From: Bradyrhizobium canariense
GTDB lineage: Bacteria; Pseudomonadota; Alphaproteobacteria; Rhizobiales; Xanthobacteraceae
Assembly (NCBI RefSeq): GCF_900105125.1
Contig: NZ_LT629750.1
Coordinates: 2,232,001 to 2,296,000 of the forward strand
Direction: 5' to 3'
DNA: 64,000 bases
Position numbers and translations under genes: made by a program. How positions within the stretch are numbered: the first letter of the stretch is position 1; every line of letters starts with the position of its first letter. The notes below the pieces were generated by a model. The model was given only the letters and a program-made list of their open reading frames with translations, was not told where the DNA came from and did not search any database. Shown here one piece after another: positions 32,583 to 41,549 of the stretch.

Positions 32583-33398
32583 ATGAGCAACTTTCTGTAT
32601 GGCGCCAACGTTCACGCCAATGGCGTACGCCAGCATTATTTGCGTTACGGCGGCACACGCGCGGACCGCGACCCGATCATTCTGCTTCCGGGCATCACGA
32701 GCCCCGCCATCACATGGGGCTTTGTGGGCGAGCAGCTCGGCCGCGCATTCGACGTGTATATTCTCGATATCCGTGGACGTGGCCTGTCAGAGGCGTCGAC
32801 CAGCCTAGATTACAGCCTGGATGCGCAGGCCGAGGATGCCACCGCAGCGGCGAAAGCACTCGGCCTGCCGAGCTATGCCATCGTCGGGCACTCGATGGGA
32901 GCGCGCATCGCTATTCGTGCCGCGCGCAATCATCCTTCCGGCCTGACGCGTGTCGTCCTGATCGACCCGCCGGTGTCGGGCCCCGGCCGACGACCCTACC
33001 CCGCCAATCTCGCCTGGTACGTCGATTCGATGGCGGCAGCGCGCAGCGGCGCCGGCATCGATGCCATGCGCAACTTCTGCCCGACATGGACAGACGAGCA
33101 ATTGCGCCTGCGCGCGGAATGGCTGCACACCTGCGATGAACGCGCGATGCTGGAGAGCTTTGCCGGTTTCCACACCGACGATATTCACGCCGACCTGCCG
33201 CATGTGGCCGTCCCGGCGCGCCTTATCCTGGCTGCGCGCGGCGATGTCGTTACCGACGCCGATGTCGTTGAAATCAAAGCGCTGCGCCCCGGCATCGAGG
33301 TCACGCGCGTACCTGATGCCGGCCACATGATCCCTTGGGACAATGAGCCTGGATTCTATCGCGCGTTCGAGGCGTTTCTCGGCGCGCGGGTCGATTGA
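32583..33398 (+). CDS. picE: N-formylmaleamate deformylase (alpha/beta hydrolase)
   Basis: A 271-residue alpha/beta hydrolase. The nucleophile elbow GHSMGAR places the serine at S104; the acid is probably in VVLIDPPVSGPGRRPYP, and the histidine in VPDAGHMIPWDNEPGF. The sequence FLYGANVHANGVRQHYLRYGG is characteristic of NicD. It hydrolyses N-formylmaleamate to maleamate and formate. ATG 32583 has GGAG upstream; the longer frame adds six residues from 32565. Confidence 0.9.
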   Translation: MSNFLYGANVHANGVRQHYLRYGGTRADRDPIILLPGITSPAITWGFVGEQLGRAFDVYILDIRGRGLSEASTSLDYSLDAQAEDATAAAKALGLPSYAIVGHSMGARIAIRAARNHPSGLTRVVLIDPPVSGPGRRPYPANLAWYVDSMAAARSGAGIDAMRNFCPTWTDEQLRLRAEWLHTCDERAMLESFAGFHTDDIHADLPHVAVPARLILAARGDVVTDADVVEIKALRPGIEVTRVPDAGHMIPWDNEPGFYRAFEAFLGARVD

Positions 33399-33422
33399 AG
33401 CACTTTCTCACAGGAGGTAACG

Positions 33423-34487
33423 ATGGCCGTCAGCGATTATGATCTCATTCAGGCTTGGAAACAGGTTCTCGCATTGTCGAAACTGGAGCGTGGCCAGTTC
33501 GTCACCGTGCTGACCAGCGCGTCAACGCATCCGCAAACCTTGTCGTGTGCCATTCTGGCGGCAACCGACATGGGCGCTATCGTCAATCGCCTCGATCTGC
33601 CGCCGGTCAATGGCGAAAAGGCGATCAGCCGCGACGCGCTGGCCTACCTCGGCACCACGCCGCTCACCGGAAACCATGCCGCCATCGCAGCGCTCAAGGC
33701 CAGCGATCTCGTGCTCGATCTGATGACGCTGTTGTTCTCGCCCGAGCAACATGAGATTCTATCGTCAGGCACCAAGATCCTGCTGGCGGTCGAACCGCCG
33801 GAAGTGCTGGCGCGCATGGTTCCCACCATGGACGACAAGAAGCGCGTGATGGCTGCCGCTGAAAAGATCGGCAAAGCAAAGGAGATGCATGTCACGTCCG
33901 AAGCCGGGACCGACGTGCGCTTCTCGCTCGGACAATTTCCGGCGATTAGCGAATATGGCTTTGTCGACGAACCCGGCCGCTGGGACCACTGGCCGAGCGG
34001 CTTTGCGTTAACATGGGCCAATGAGGGCGAAGCAGAGGGCACGATCGTTCTCGAGCGTGGCGACATCTTGCTGCCGATGAAATCCTATGTGCGGGACCGC
34101 GTGCATTTCAAAATCGAGAAGGGATTCTGCACCAGCATCGAAGGCGGATTCGATGCGGACATTCTTTCGGAATATATGGCCACTTACAACGACCCGGACG
34201 CCTATGCGATGTCCCATATTGGCTGGGGCTTGCAGCCGCGAGCCCACTGGTCGACCATGGCGATGTATGATCGCGAGGCCACCATCGGTATGGACCCACG
34301 CGCATTCGAGGGCAATTTCCTGTTCTCGTTCGGGCCGAACAACGAGGCCGGCGGCAGCCGGACCACGGCCTGTCACATCGACATTCCCATGCGCAATTGC
34401 ACGGTCTCGCTCGACGGTGTCGAAATGGTCCGGCGTGGCAAGGTGCTCGACGGCTACGGCCCGACGCCGGTTGCACGCCGTGCGTAA
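33423..34487 (+). CDS. picD: 2,5-dihydroxypyridine 5,6-dioxygenase (NicX family)
   Basis: A 354-residue protein of the NicX family, related to M29 peptidases and using Fe(II). Segments LIQAWKQVLALSKLERGQFVTVLTS, GTDVRFSLGQFPAISEYGFVDEPGRWDHWPSGF, and HIGWGLQPRAHWSTMAMYDRE...GMDPRAFEGNFLFSFGPNNEAGG are all family hallmarks. It opens the ring of 2,5-dihydroxypyridine to N-formylmaleamate. An AGGAGG ribosome site precedes the ATG. Its stop overlaps the proposed start of picF. Confidence 0.92.
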   Translation: MAVSDYDLIQAWKQVLALSKLERGQFVTVLTSASTHPQTLSCAILAATDMGAIVNRLDLPPVNGEKAISRDALAYLGTTPLTGNHAAIAALKASDLVLDLMTLLFSPEQHEILSSGTKILLAVEPPEVLARMVPTMDDKKRVMAAAEKIGKAKEMHVTSEAGTDVRFSLGQFPAISEYGFVDEPGRWDHWPSGFALTWANEGEAEGTIVLERGDILLPMKSYVRDRVHFKIEKGFCTSIEGGFDADILSEYMATYNDPDAYAMSHIGWGLQPRAHWSTMAMYDREATIGMDPRAFEGNFLFSFGPNNEAGGSRTTACHIDIPMRNCTVSLDGVEMVRRGKVLDGYGPTPVARRA

Positions 34488-35115
34488 GGAGGTCGAGACC
34501 TATCAACGGCAGGGGTTTGGCGCATCACTCGAATTGCGCCCGCCTTACGGCCTGCTGATCGTCGATTTCGTCAATGGATTTGCCGATCCTGCCATTTTCG
34601 GCGGCGGCAACATTGCCGCGGCGATCGAGACCACGAAGGGATTGCTGGCGCATGCGCGGCAGCAGCAATGGGTGATCGCGCATAGTCGCATCGTCTTCGC
34701 CGACGACGGCTCGGACCACAATATCTTTTCGCTCAAAGTCCCGGGCATGCTGACCCTCAAGGAGAATGCGCCGGCCAGCGCCATCGTATCCCAACTTGCT
34801 CCCGAGCCGGGTGAACTCGTCGTGCGCAAACAGGTGCCGTCGGCCTTTTTTGGCACTGGCCTCGCGGCCTGGCTGACCCAACGCGGTGTGCAAACACTCG
34901 TTGTGGCGGGGGCGGTCACCAGCGGTTGCGTGCGGGCCAGCGTGGTTGACGCCATGTCGCTCGGATTTCGCCCGCTGGTCGTCTCCGATTGCGTCGGAGA
35001 CCGCGCGATTGGCCCGCACGAGGCCAACCTGTTCGACATGGAGCAGAAATATGCGACGGTTACGACGTTGCGCGAAACACTCAGTGCGACGAGCCCAAGC
35101 GCGCGATCGCGCTGA
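34480..35115 (+). CDS. picF: Maleamate amidohydrolase (isochorismatase-like hydrolase)
   Basis: A 211-residue cysteine hydrolase. The catalytic triad is visible as D29 (LLIVDFVNGF), K117 (VVRKQVPSAFFGT) and C150 (GAVTSGCVRASVVDAMSLGF). It releases ammonia from maleamate to give maleate (equivalent to NicF). No ATG is available; GTG 34480, which overlaps the picD stop by eight bases, is the most plausible start. The AAGGAGG at 34486 lies just after this GTG and has no in-frame start in range, so the true start is somewhat uncertain. Confidence 0.87.
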   Translation: MRKEVETYQRQGFGASLELRPPYGLLIVDFVNGFADPAIFGGGNIAAAIETTKGLLAHARQQQWVIAHSRIVFADDGSDHNIFSLKVPGMLTLKENAPASAIVSQLAPEPGELVVRKQVPSAFFGTGLAAWLTQRGVQTLVVAGAVTSGCVRASVVDAMSLGFRPLVVSDCVGDRAIGPHEANLFDMEQKYATVTTLRETLSATSPSARSR

Positions 35116-36008
35116 ACCGGGCCGATCCGGCTATCAAGGCAGGCTGGTCAGCGACCCGCCGGCGTTTGATTTGATGTGTGTCGCATTTCGAAACCACCCG
35201 GCGTGGTCAAGATCCCACGATTCCATACGCAGAGACGCGTCAGCTTTCCACTAAACCACCAGCGCCGTGAACAATTCATGCGGCAGGTCGAGGCTGCGCA
35301 GTTGATACCCGCGAGGTCGGTGCAGCTCTGCTACTGCACGGGCTGTAGAGATCGTCTTAAGTACTGAGGATGCTTTGCTTTTTCCACTCGGTCGGTCCAG
35401 TCCATCAAAGGCGCCGCTGAAAAATGCCTATCTAACATGTTGTTCTCATTTCGCTTTGCAGTTTGAGGCGATCCAATCGATTTGAACCAGTACTGCATCG
35501 CTGTAGTGGCCGAGCGCGTGCGGTACCGTTTGTTGCACGCTGCCAGCGGCGACTTCGATCGCTGCGATCCCCTGACGTCGAACATGATCGGAAGGCCGAT
35601 CAAGGTCAGAAGCAAAGTAGCGCTCCGCTCTGCCGTTGCCCAAGCTCGCGGCGCTCCGATCGTAGTTTCGGCTCAGAGCAAGAGACCTTGCATACGGCGG
35701 GATGACGCCGCGATGCTGCCGTGAGCTGGCGGCGACAGGGTCGAGTAGAGGCGCCGATCGCTCGACGGCGCGCATCACGCCAATGCCGGCAATCACATGA
35801 GCGCTTCTTGCCGTCTTGAGTTGGCGAGGCGTGCCGTGTCCACACATCACGAGAGCGCTTCGTTCGCTCGCGAAGTCGCGACGGTGCGACCGTCGTTTAC
35901 CTTCTTTGAATCGCGCAGTATCAATTTCGAAAATATGGTGTACTCTGAATCCATGCACGTCGATGCTCGACTTGCAGTGAACTAACTTTAGCGATCACGG
36001 AGGGCAAC
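35116..36008. other. Gene-poor region after the pic cluster
   Basis: Nearly 900 bases in which open frames on both strands overlap each other and none has a good ribosome site or a recognisable sequence. The composition is closer to balanced than the flanking genes. It marks the border between the pic cluster and the low-oxygen island and may contain decayed coding sequence, but I could not identify a parent gene, an insertion sequence or a tRNA. Confidence 0.45.
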
Positions 36009-36071
36009 ATGGCCAAGAAAGCGAAGAAAGCGAAAAAGGCAAAGAAGACCACCAAGAAGAAAAAGAAGTAA
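36009..36071 (+). CDS. 20-residue lysine/alanine-rich peptide
   Basis: A minimal gene: ATG, 19 further codons and TAA. The product is made only of Met, Ala, Lys and Thr, with AKK repeats followed by a lysine tail (13 lysines of 20 residues), like the C-terminal tails of histone H1-like bacterial proteins. A strong GGAGGG ribosome site stands four to five bases before the ATG, and a strong intrinsic terminator follows 116 bases after the stop, which supports expression as a small transcript. DNA or RNA binding is a reasonable guess. No function is known to me. Confidence 0.6.
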   Translation: MAKKAKKAKKAKKTTKKKKK

Positions 36072-36186
36072 CGTCGGACGAAATCCTCAGAGCAAGCGGA
36101 TAGCATCTTTAAGTCCGTTGGGCCCTTTGCAGCACGGACAAGCGGCAGTTTTTGCCGACGGAATATCCGCTGCAACAAACGTCAGG

Positions 36187-36230
36187 CCGGACCCTTATGC
36201 AGATGGCTGCTGCATAACGGTCCGGTTTTT
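36187..36230 (+). terminator. Strong intrinsic terminator
   Basis: CCGGACC (36187-36193) pairs with GGTCCGG (36219-36225); after one mismatch, TTATGCAG (36195-36202) pairs with CTGCATAA (36210-36217), leaving a seven-base loop. Five T residues follow at once. It probably ends the transcript of the lysine-rich peptide gene. Confidence 0.85.
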
Positions 36231-36751
36231 CATTTGGACCTGCTCGAAGACGGCTCGCCGGACTATTCAGTCCCGCCAGAACTCACGGCGCGCCATTCAA
36301 CATCGTCGGCACTACCTGCATCAGCCGTACGGCGGTAGAAGCGAGCGCCGAAACGCTGACGATGGCCTGGGTCACGCAGTTGCGCTTTAGCGTCGCCAGC
36401 GGATCGGCGAACAGCCCGAACGAATTGCCCATCAGCCACCTCCGCATGATGCGGCGCACGCAGATCGCCCTGGAGCTATAGAGCGGGTCGCGCGGGCCCC
36501 TCTCGGCACAAATTTGGTGGGAAGCGATTGACTCTTTTGCGACTCGGCGACTCCTGAATTCGGGCGCGGCACAAGCCTTATTCGCCGGGTAAACAAAGGC
36601 TTGATGGCCTGCCAGTCCGTCGCGATTTGCAAGATCTTGCTCGGGTCGTAATGGCTGATCGGAAAGGCCACGTGGCGCGGCATCCAGCCCGCGACGCGCT
36701 CACGCCCCTCTCCCGCCGGGCCTTCATGCCGGCGCATGCGCCGTGGGTCTG
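36231..36751. other. Region between the terminator and the phaC promoter
   Basis: About 520 bases. The only candidate is a 49-codon minus-strand frame (36283-36432), listed separately. A longer minus-strand open frame (36432-36737) has no recognisable content and is not called. Confidence 0.4.
36283..36432 (-). CDS. Small hypothetical protein, 49 residues
   Basis: The frame starts at an ATG with a strong GGAGGTG ribosome site five bases upstream. The product begins MGNSFGLFADPLATL and has a moderately hydrophobic centre (TQAIVSVSALASTAVRLMQVV), so it may be a short amphipathic or membrane peptide. Nothing in it is recognised, and the frame is open for about 90 codons further upstream without a start. 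Lies tail-to-tail with the lysine-rich peptide unit and head-to-head with phaC. Called mainly on the ribosome site. Confidence 0.3.
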   Translation of the reverse strand: MGNSFGLFADPLATLKRNCVTQAIVSVSALASTAVRLMQVVPTMLNGAP

Positions 36752-36765
36752 TTGATCCTGATCAA
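36752..36765 (+). promoter_or_regulatory. FNR/FixK box upstream of phaC
   Basis: TTGAT-CCTG-ATCAA, a perfect match to the FNR/FixK consensus TTGAT-N4-ATCAA. It is centred about 110 bases before the phaC ATG, compatible with a class II promoter and a leader of about 70 bases. Confidence 0.8.
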
Positions 36766-36868
36766 CCCTGGACCGGATACCGCGCCTATACATTGAAGGA
36801 CCAGTTTCCGCCCCTTCCGCTGCGGCACGTCATCGCTTCGCAAGAGGCTTATTTTCCAGGAGCGTCGT

Positions 36869-38836
36869 ATGACAAATTCGAGTTCCGCAAAGAAAGTGGC
36901 CTCATCGGCGGTGAGCAAGGAAGAACCAAAGCCCGTTGAATCGAACAATGACGCATCGGAGACGTCTCCTGCGGAAAACGTCCCAACGGTAGACGCGGAT
37001 GTATCCAATCCCAGTGCACCCGTCTCTGCATCCCAAAAGGGATCAAAGCTGCAGGAATCGGGCGTCAGTCCCCACCTGAATGCCGAGGTAAAGACGTCGC
37101 GGCCTGAGATGGCATCGGCGTCCCCGGCTGCCGTCGAAACGGTAACGTGCGCAACGTCGGATACCCTCGACCGTCTTGTGCATGCGCGCGAGGCCCGCTT
37201 CAGCGGGTCACTGTCTCCGGTTTCGTTGACGCTTGCCTATCTGGATTGGGCCCTCCATCTGGCGAACGCGCCAGGTCGGAAGCTCGAACTGGCAGAAAAG
37301 GGCCTTCAGCAATGGGTTCGATTGTCCTCACCGGAGCGCTGGACTAAGCCGGTACACGGAGACCACCGGTTTTCGGATCCGGCGTGGTCGCACCCACCAT
37401 TCAACTTGATTAGCCAGGCGTTCCTGCTCGGGGAAGAGTGGTGGCGTGACGCCACGCTTGGTCCTCCGGGCGTGGCAAAGGCACACGGTGATGTGGTCTC
37501 CTTTGCGGCCCGTCAGATTTTGGACGTGTTCTCCCCATCGAACTTCGCACTGACCAATCCCGAAGTGATGGCAGCGACAGCCAAAGGGTCCGGCCGAAAT
37601 TTTGCCAAGGGCTTCCAGAATTACCTGGAAGATATTCGGCGTACCGCGCACGGGCTGCCTGTGGATGAGGTCAAGGGATTTGCTGTCGGACAGGACGTCG
37701 CCGTTACACCGGGCAAAGTGGTCCTGCGCAATCAACTCATCGAACTGATCCAGTATGCGCCGCTGACAGAGAAAGTTCGGCCCGAACCCATTCTGATCGT
37801 CCCGGCGTGGATCATGAAATACTACATCCTCGACCTGTCGCCGACCAACTCGTTGATCCGTTACCTGGTCTCGCAGGGCTTTACCGTCTTCTGTATCTCT
37901 TGGCGTAATCCAACGGCCGAGCTTCGCGATGTGACGTTAGACGATTACCGGCGGCTCGGTGTCATGGCCGCACTGGAAGCTGTCACCGATATCTGCGGGA
38001 CGAGCAAGGTCCATACCTGCGGCTACTGCCTGGGCGGGACATTGCTTTCGATCGCCGCCGCTGCCATGGGGCGGGATGGCGACGATCGTCTCGCCACCGT
38101 AACGATGTTGGCGGCCCAGACCGACTTTACGGAGGCCGGCGAACTCCAGCTCTTCACGGATGAGAGCCAGCTGGCGCTGCTGGACGATGTCATGTGGCTG
38201 CAAGGCTATCTCGACAGCAGCCAGATGGCTGGCGCGTTTCAGATGCTGCGGTCGAACGACCTTGTCTGGTCGCGCGTGATCAAGACTTATCTTCTGGGTG
38301 AGCGCGAGCAGCCGAGCGACTTGATGGCATGGAACGCAGATGCGACGCGGATGCCATACCGGATGCATTCCGAATATCTTCGCAAGATGTTCCTGCACAA
38401 CGATCTTGCGGAGGGCCGGTATCGCGTCGAAGGCCGGCCGGTCGCAGTCTCGGCCATTCGAGGGCCGATTTTTGCGGTCGGCACCGAGGCGGATCACGTG
38501 GCGCCATGGCATTCCGTCTATAAGATTCATCTGCTCAATGAAGGCGACATCACCTTCGTTCTCACTTCCGGCGGTCACAATGCCGGCATCGTCAGCGAAC
38601 CCGGACATCCACATCGGCATTACCGCATCGAGCATCGGCCGGAACAGGGATCTTTCATCTCTCCGGACGAGTGGGTGGCGAAATCCACCGAACATGAGGG
38701 TTCGTGGTGGGTAGATTGGGTAGCCTGGCTGAACGCGCATTCCCGCGGGCCGATTTCGCCTCCATCCCTGGGTGCTCCGGATAAGGGCTATCCGGCGCTT
38801 GCCGATGCGCCGGGGTCCTATGTGCACGAAGCCTGA
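36869..38836 (+). CDS. phaC: Poly(3-hydroxyalkanoate) synthase with a long disordered N-terminus
   Basis: A 655-residue PHA polymerase. The first 95 or so residues are Ser/Ala/Pro/Glu-rich and probably disordered. The PhaC_N domain follows (RFSDPAWSHPPFNLISQAFLLGEEWW), then the alpha/beta hydrolase core with the lipase-like box GYCLGG, in which C387 is the nucleophile, PAWIMKYYILDLSPTNSLIRYL, and the late histidine in SGGHNAGI. ATG 36869 has CCAGGAG upstream. It polymerises (R)-3-hydroxyacyl-CoA at the granule surface and is the first gene of a four-gene operon with maoC-pta, ackA and fabI, all behind an FNR/FixK box. Confidence 0.94.
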   Translation: MTNSSSAKKVASSAVSKEEPKPVESNNDASETSPAENVPTVDADVSNPSAPVSASQKGSKLQESGVSPHLNAEVKTSRPEMASASPAAVETVTCATSDTLDRLVHAREARFSGSLSPVSLTLAYLDWALHLANAPGRKLELAEKGLQQWVRLSSPERWTKPVHGDHRFSDPAWSHPPFNLISQAFLLGEEWWRDATLGPPGVAKAHGDVVSFAARQILDVFSPSNFALTNPEVMAATAKGSGRNFAKGFQNYLEDIRRTAHGLPVDEVKGFAVGQDVAVTPGKVVLRNQLIELIQYAPLTEKVRPEPILIVPAWIMKYYILDLSPTNSLIRYLVSQGFTVFCISWRNPTAELRDVTLDDYRRLGVMAALEAVTDICGTSKVHTCGYCLGGTLLSIAAAAMGRDGDDRLATVTMLAAQTDFTEAGELQLFTDESQLALLDDVMWLQGYLDSSQMAGAFQMLRSNDLVWSRVIKTYLLGEREQPSDLMAWNADATRMPYRMHSEYLRKMFLHNDLAEGRYRVEGRPVAVSAIRGPIFAVGTEADHVAPWHSVYKIHLLNEGDITFVLTSGGHNAGIVSEPGHPHRHYRIEHRPEQGSFISPDEWVAKSTEHEGSWWVDWVAWLNAHSRGPISPPSLGAPDKGYPALADAPGSYVHEA

Positions 38837-38852
38837 ACGAGGAAAAACGACC

Positions 38853-40274
38853 GTGCAGATCGCCCCCGCTTGCGCGCCCGAATTAATGATCGAGAACCGG
38901 ATCTATGACGAGATCGAGGTCGGGGAAACTGCCGCCCTCTCGCGGACCGTGACCCAGCAAGACATTGAGCTGTTTGCCGTGGTCTCCGGCGACGTCAATC
39001 CGGCGCACATGGACCCGGCCTATGCCGAGACCGACATGTTTCACAAGATTGTCGCGCAAGGCATCCTCGAGGCCGGTCTGATCTCTGCGGTCCTGGGCAC
39101 GAAATTACCCGGGCCGGGTACGATCTATCTCGGTCAGGATCTGCGCTTTCTTCGTCCCGTCAGTATTGGCGATCGGATTACCGCAACCCTTCGGGTGACG
39201 GAAAAACATCCCGAGAAGGGAGATTTGGTCCTCGACTGCCGCTGCACAAATCAAAGCAACGAGTTGGTGATCAGCGGCACCGCCCATGTCCGGGCTCCGA
39301 GGGAGAAGGTCCGGCGGCCACGCGTGGAATTGCCTGGGGTACAGCTCAGCCGTCACGAGCGACTCCGCGCACTGCTGGCGAGAGCAGCCGAATACCCGCC
39401 GCTAGCGACGGCGGTCGCTTATCCCTGCGATGCGAATGCTTTGGGCGCCGCCGTCGAGGCCGCGCAGGCCGGCCTCATCATCCCGATCCTGGTCGGGCCG
39501 AAGGAAAAAATGATCGCAACGGCGAAAGCGGCAAATCTCGATATCTCGACCTATCGGTTGGTCGACACGCCCACCAGCGTAACCGCGGCGGCGGCGGCCG
39601 TCGCACTGACAAAAACCGGTGAGGCCGCGCTGTTGATGAAGGGCCTGCTGCATACCGATGAACTGCTTCACGCAGTCCTGGTGCCGGACAGTGGACTGCA
39701 TACCGGCCGCCGACTAAGCCACGTCTATCTCATGGATGTGCCGAGCTATCCGCGTCTGTTGATGGTGACCGATACGGCAGTAAATATCGCCCCCGATATC
39801 GAGCAAAAGCGGGATATCGTGCAGAACGCCATCGACCTTGCCCATGTCATGGGGATCGAGACACCTCGCGTGGCGCTGCTTTCGGCGGTCGAGACCGTCG
39901 ACCCCAAGCTGCGCTCGACGCTCGACGCCGCAGCGCTTTGCAAGATGGCTGATCGCGGTCAGATCACCGGCGGCCTGGTGGATGGACCGCTGGCATTCGA
40001 CAATGCGGTGAGCCCGGCAGCCGCGGCCGAGAAGGGAATCGTCTCCAAAGTCGCAGGACAGGCGGATATCCTTGTCGTGCCTGACCTCGAAGCGGGGAAC
40101 ATCCTTGCGAAGCAGCTCACCTTCCTGGCGGGAGCCGATGCGGCAGGCGTGGTGGTCGGTGCACGCGTGCCCATCATTCTCACAAGCCGGGCTGACGGCG
40201 AGCGCACCCGTAGGGCGTCCTGCGCGCTCGCGGTGCTGATTGCACATAACAGCGCCGCGGCAGTGGGACTTTAA
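38853..40274 (+). CDS. Bifunctional MaoC-type enoyl-CoA hydratase/phosphate acyltransferase
   Basis: A 473-residue fusion. Residues about 15-145 form a MaoC hot-dog domain with the hydratase motif (FAVVSGDVNPAHMDPAYAE, catalytic Asp and His) and GTIYLGQDLRFLRPVSIGD. Residues about 165-470 are a Pta/Ptb domain (ADILVVPDLEAGNILAKQL and GVVVGARVPIILTSRAD). It could make (R)-3-hydroxyacyl-CoA for PhaC and exchange acyl-CoA with acyl phosphate for AckA. The GTG at 38853 with GAGG upstream is chosen; ATG 38886 is a possible shorter start. The gene starts 17 bases after phaC and stops two bases before ackA. Confidence 0.9.
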   Translation: MQIAPACAPELMIENRIYDEIEVGETAALSRTVTQQDIELFAVVSGDVNPAHMDPAYAETDMFHKIVAQGILEAGLISAVLGTKLPGPGTIYLGQDLRFLRPVSIGDRITATLRVTEKHPEKGDLVLDCRCTNQSNELVISGTAHVRAPREKVRRPRVELPGVQLSRHERLRALLARAAEYPPLATAVAYPCDANALGAAVEAAQAGLIIPILVGPKEKMIATAKAANLDISTYRLVDTPTSVTAAAAAVALTKTGEAALLMKGLLHTDELLHAVLVPDSGLHTGRRLSHVYLMDVPSYPRLLMVTDTAVNIAPDIEQKRDIVQNAIDLAHVMGIETPRVALLSAVETVDPKLRSTLDAAALCKMADRGQITGGLVDGPLAFDNAVSPAAAAEKGIVSKVAGQADILVVPDLEAGNILAKQLTFLAGADAAGVVVGARVPIILTSRADGERTRRASCALAVLIAHNSAAAVGL

Positions 40275-40276
40275 GC

Positions 40277-41482
40277 ATGGCGGACGCTGTTCTGACCCTC
40301 AATGCGGGCTCATCGAGCATTAAATTCTCCCTGTTCGAAATAGATGGCGCCTCGTCGTTGCGGCTCGCGTCGCAGGGCGAGGTCGAAGGGATCGGCTCGG
40401 CACCGCACTTCTCGGTACGAGACAAGGCGGGAACGATACTGGCGGATCAAACCTGGCCGGCCCCCCATCAAGCTTTCGAGTCGCTGCTGGAGGGGGTGAT
40501 TGGCTGGACCGAAACCCATCTTCGCGAGGACAGCCTCATCGCGGTCGGACACCGCGTGGTCCATGGCGGGCCGGATCATTATCGGCCGGAACTCGCAACG
40601 CCGGATCTTCTGGCCGCACTGGATCGGTTGACACCACTTGCTCCGTTGCACGAGCCTCACAACGTCGCACCAATTCGGGCGATCGCCGCTGCCCGCCCGA
40701 AGCTGCCGCAGGTGGCCTGCTTCGACACAGCGTTTCATCACACGATGCCTGCGGTTGCCACCCGGTTCGCGTTGCCGCGCGAATACGAGGATGCGGGCGT
40801 GCGGCGCTATGGCTTTCACGGCCTGTCCTATGAATATATCGCCGGACGCCTGCGCGAGATCGCCCCGGACCTGGCCAGGGGACGTGTCATTGCGGCACAT
40901 CTCGGTAATGGCGCCAGCCTCTGCGCCATGCACGATGGGCATAGCGTCGACACCACCATGGGCTTCACCGCTTTGGACGGACTCGTGATGGGGACCCGCT
41001 CCGGCAACCTGGATCCGGGCGTAATTCTCTATCTGCAGGAAGAACGCGGCCTGACCGCGAAACAGGTCGAAGATCTGCTCTATCAGCGATCGGGGCTGCT
41101 CGGCGTCTCCGGCGGAATCGCGAGCGACATGCGCACCCTCCTCGATAGCGACGCCGTTCAAGCCAAAGAGGCGGTCGAGCTCTTCGTATTCCGGATCGCA
41201 CGGGAGGTCGGCGCCCTCACAAGCTCGCTTGGCGGACTGGACGGCCTGGTTTTCAGCGCCGGCATCGGCGAGCATGCGCCTGCCATCCGCGAGATGGTGT
41301 GCGCGCGGCTCGGGTGGCTTGGGGTGGAGCTCGATCAGGTCGCGAACAGGCAGGCGAAACCCAACCTGATCAGTACGCCGAAGAGCCGCATCGATGTTCG
41401 GGTCATACCCACCGACGAAGAGGCGATGATCGCCCGCCACACGCTGGACGTGGTCCGGCCGAAATCCAGCGTCGGGACGTGA
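40277..41482 (+). CDS. ackA: Acetate/propionate kinase
   Basis: A 401-residue kinase with the ASKHA motifs LTLNAGSSSIKFSLF, VACFDTAFHHTMP, RRYGFHGLSYEYIAGRL, VIAAHLGNGASLCA, and FTALDGLVMGTRSGNLDPG. It interconverts acyl phosphate and ADP with carboxylate and ATP. Joined with the Pta domain upstream it allows substrate-level ATP formation or acetate assimilation. Placing it under an FNR/FixK box with phaC fits disposal of excess acetyl-CoA when oxygen is short. Confidence 0.95.
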   Translation: MADAVLTLNAGSSSIKFSLFEIDGASSLRLASQGEVEGIGSAPHFSVRDKAGTILADQTWPAPHQAFESLLEGVIGWTETHLREDSLIAVGHRVVHGGPDHYRPELATPDLLAALDRLTPLAPLHEPHNVAPIRAIAAARPKLPQVACFDTAFHHTMPAVATRFALPREYEDAGVRRYGFHGLSYEYIAGRLREIAPDLARGRVIAAHLGNGASLCAMHDGHSVDTTMGFTALDGLVMGTRSGNLDPGVILYLQEERGLTAKQVEDLLYQRSGLLGVSGGIASDMRTLLDSDAVQAKEAVELFVFRIAREVGALTSSLGGLDGLVFSAGIGEHAPAIREMVCARLGWLGVELDQVANRQAKPNLISTPKSRIDVRVIPTDEEAMIARHTLDVVRPKSSVGT

Positions 41483-41549
41483 AGGCCCGCGACATGGCCG
41501 CGCCAAAGCCTGCTTGCCCGACCGTCCTAGCAGAGAGGGAGTCTTGCCA

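Noticed and set aside
35331..35985. Several overlapping frames of 60-170 codons after picF
   Set aside because: Frames occur on both strands with no consistent codon bias, ribosome site or family pattern; may be decayed sequence but cannot be named.
36432..36737. Minus-strand 101-codon frame upstream of phaC
   Set aside because: Arg/Ser/Gly-rich, low similarity to any protein pattern, and it covers the phaC promoter box region only in part; probably chance in GC-rich DNA.
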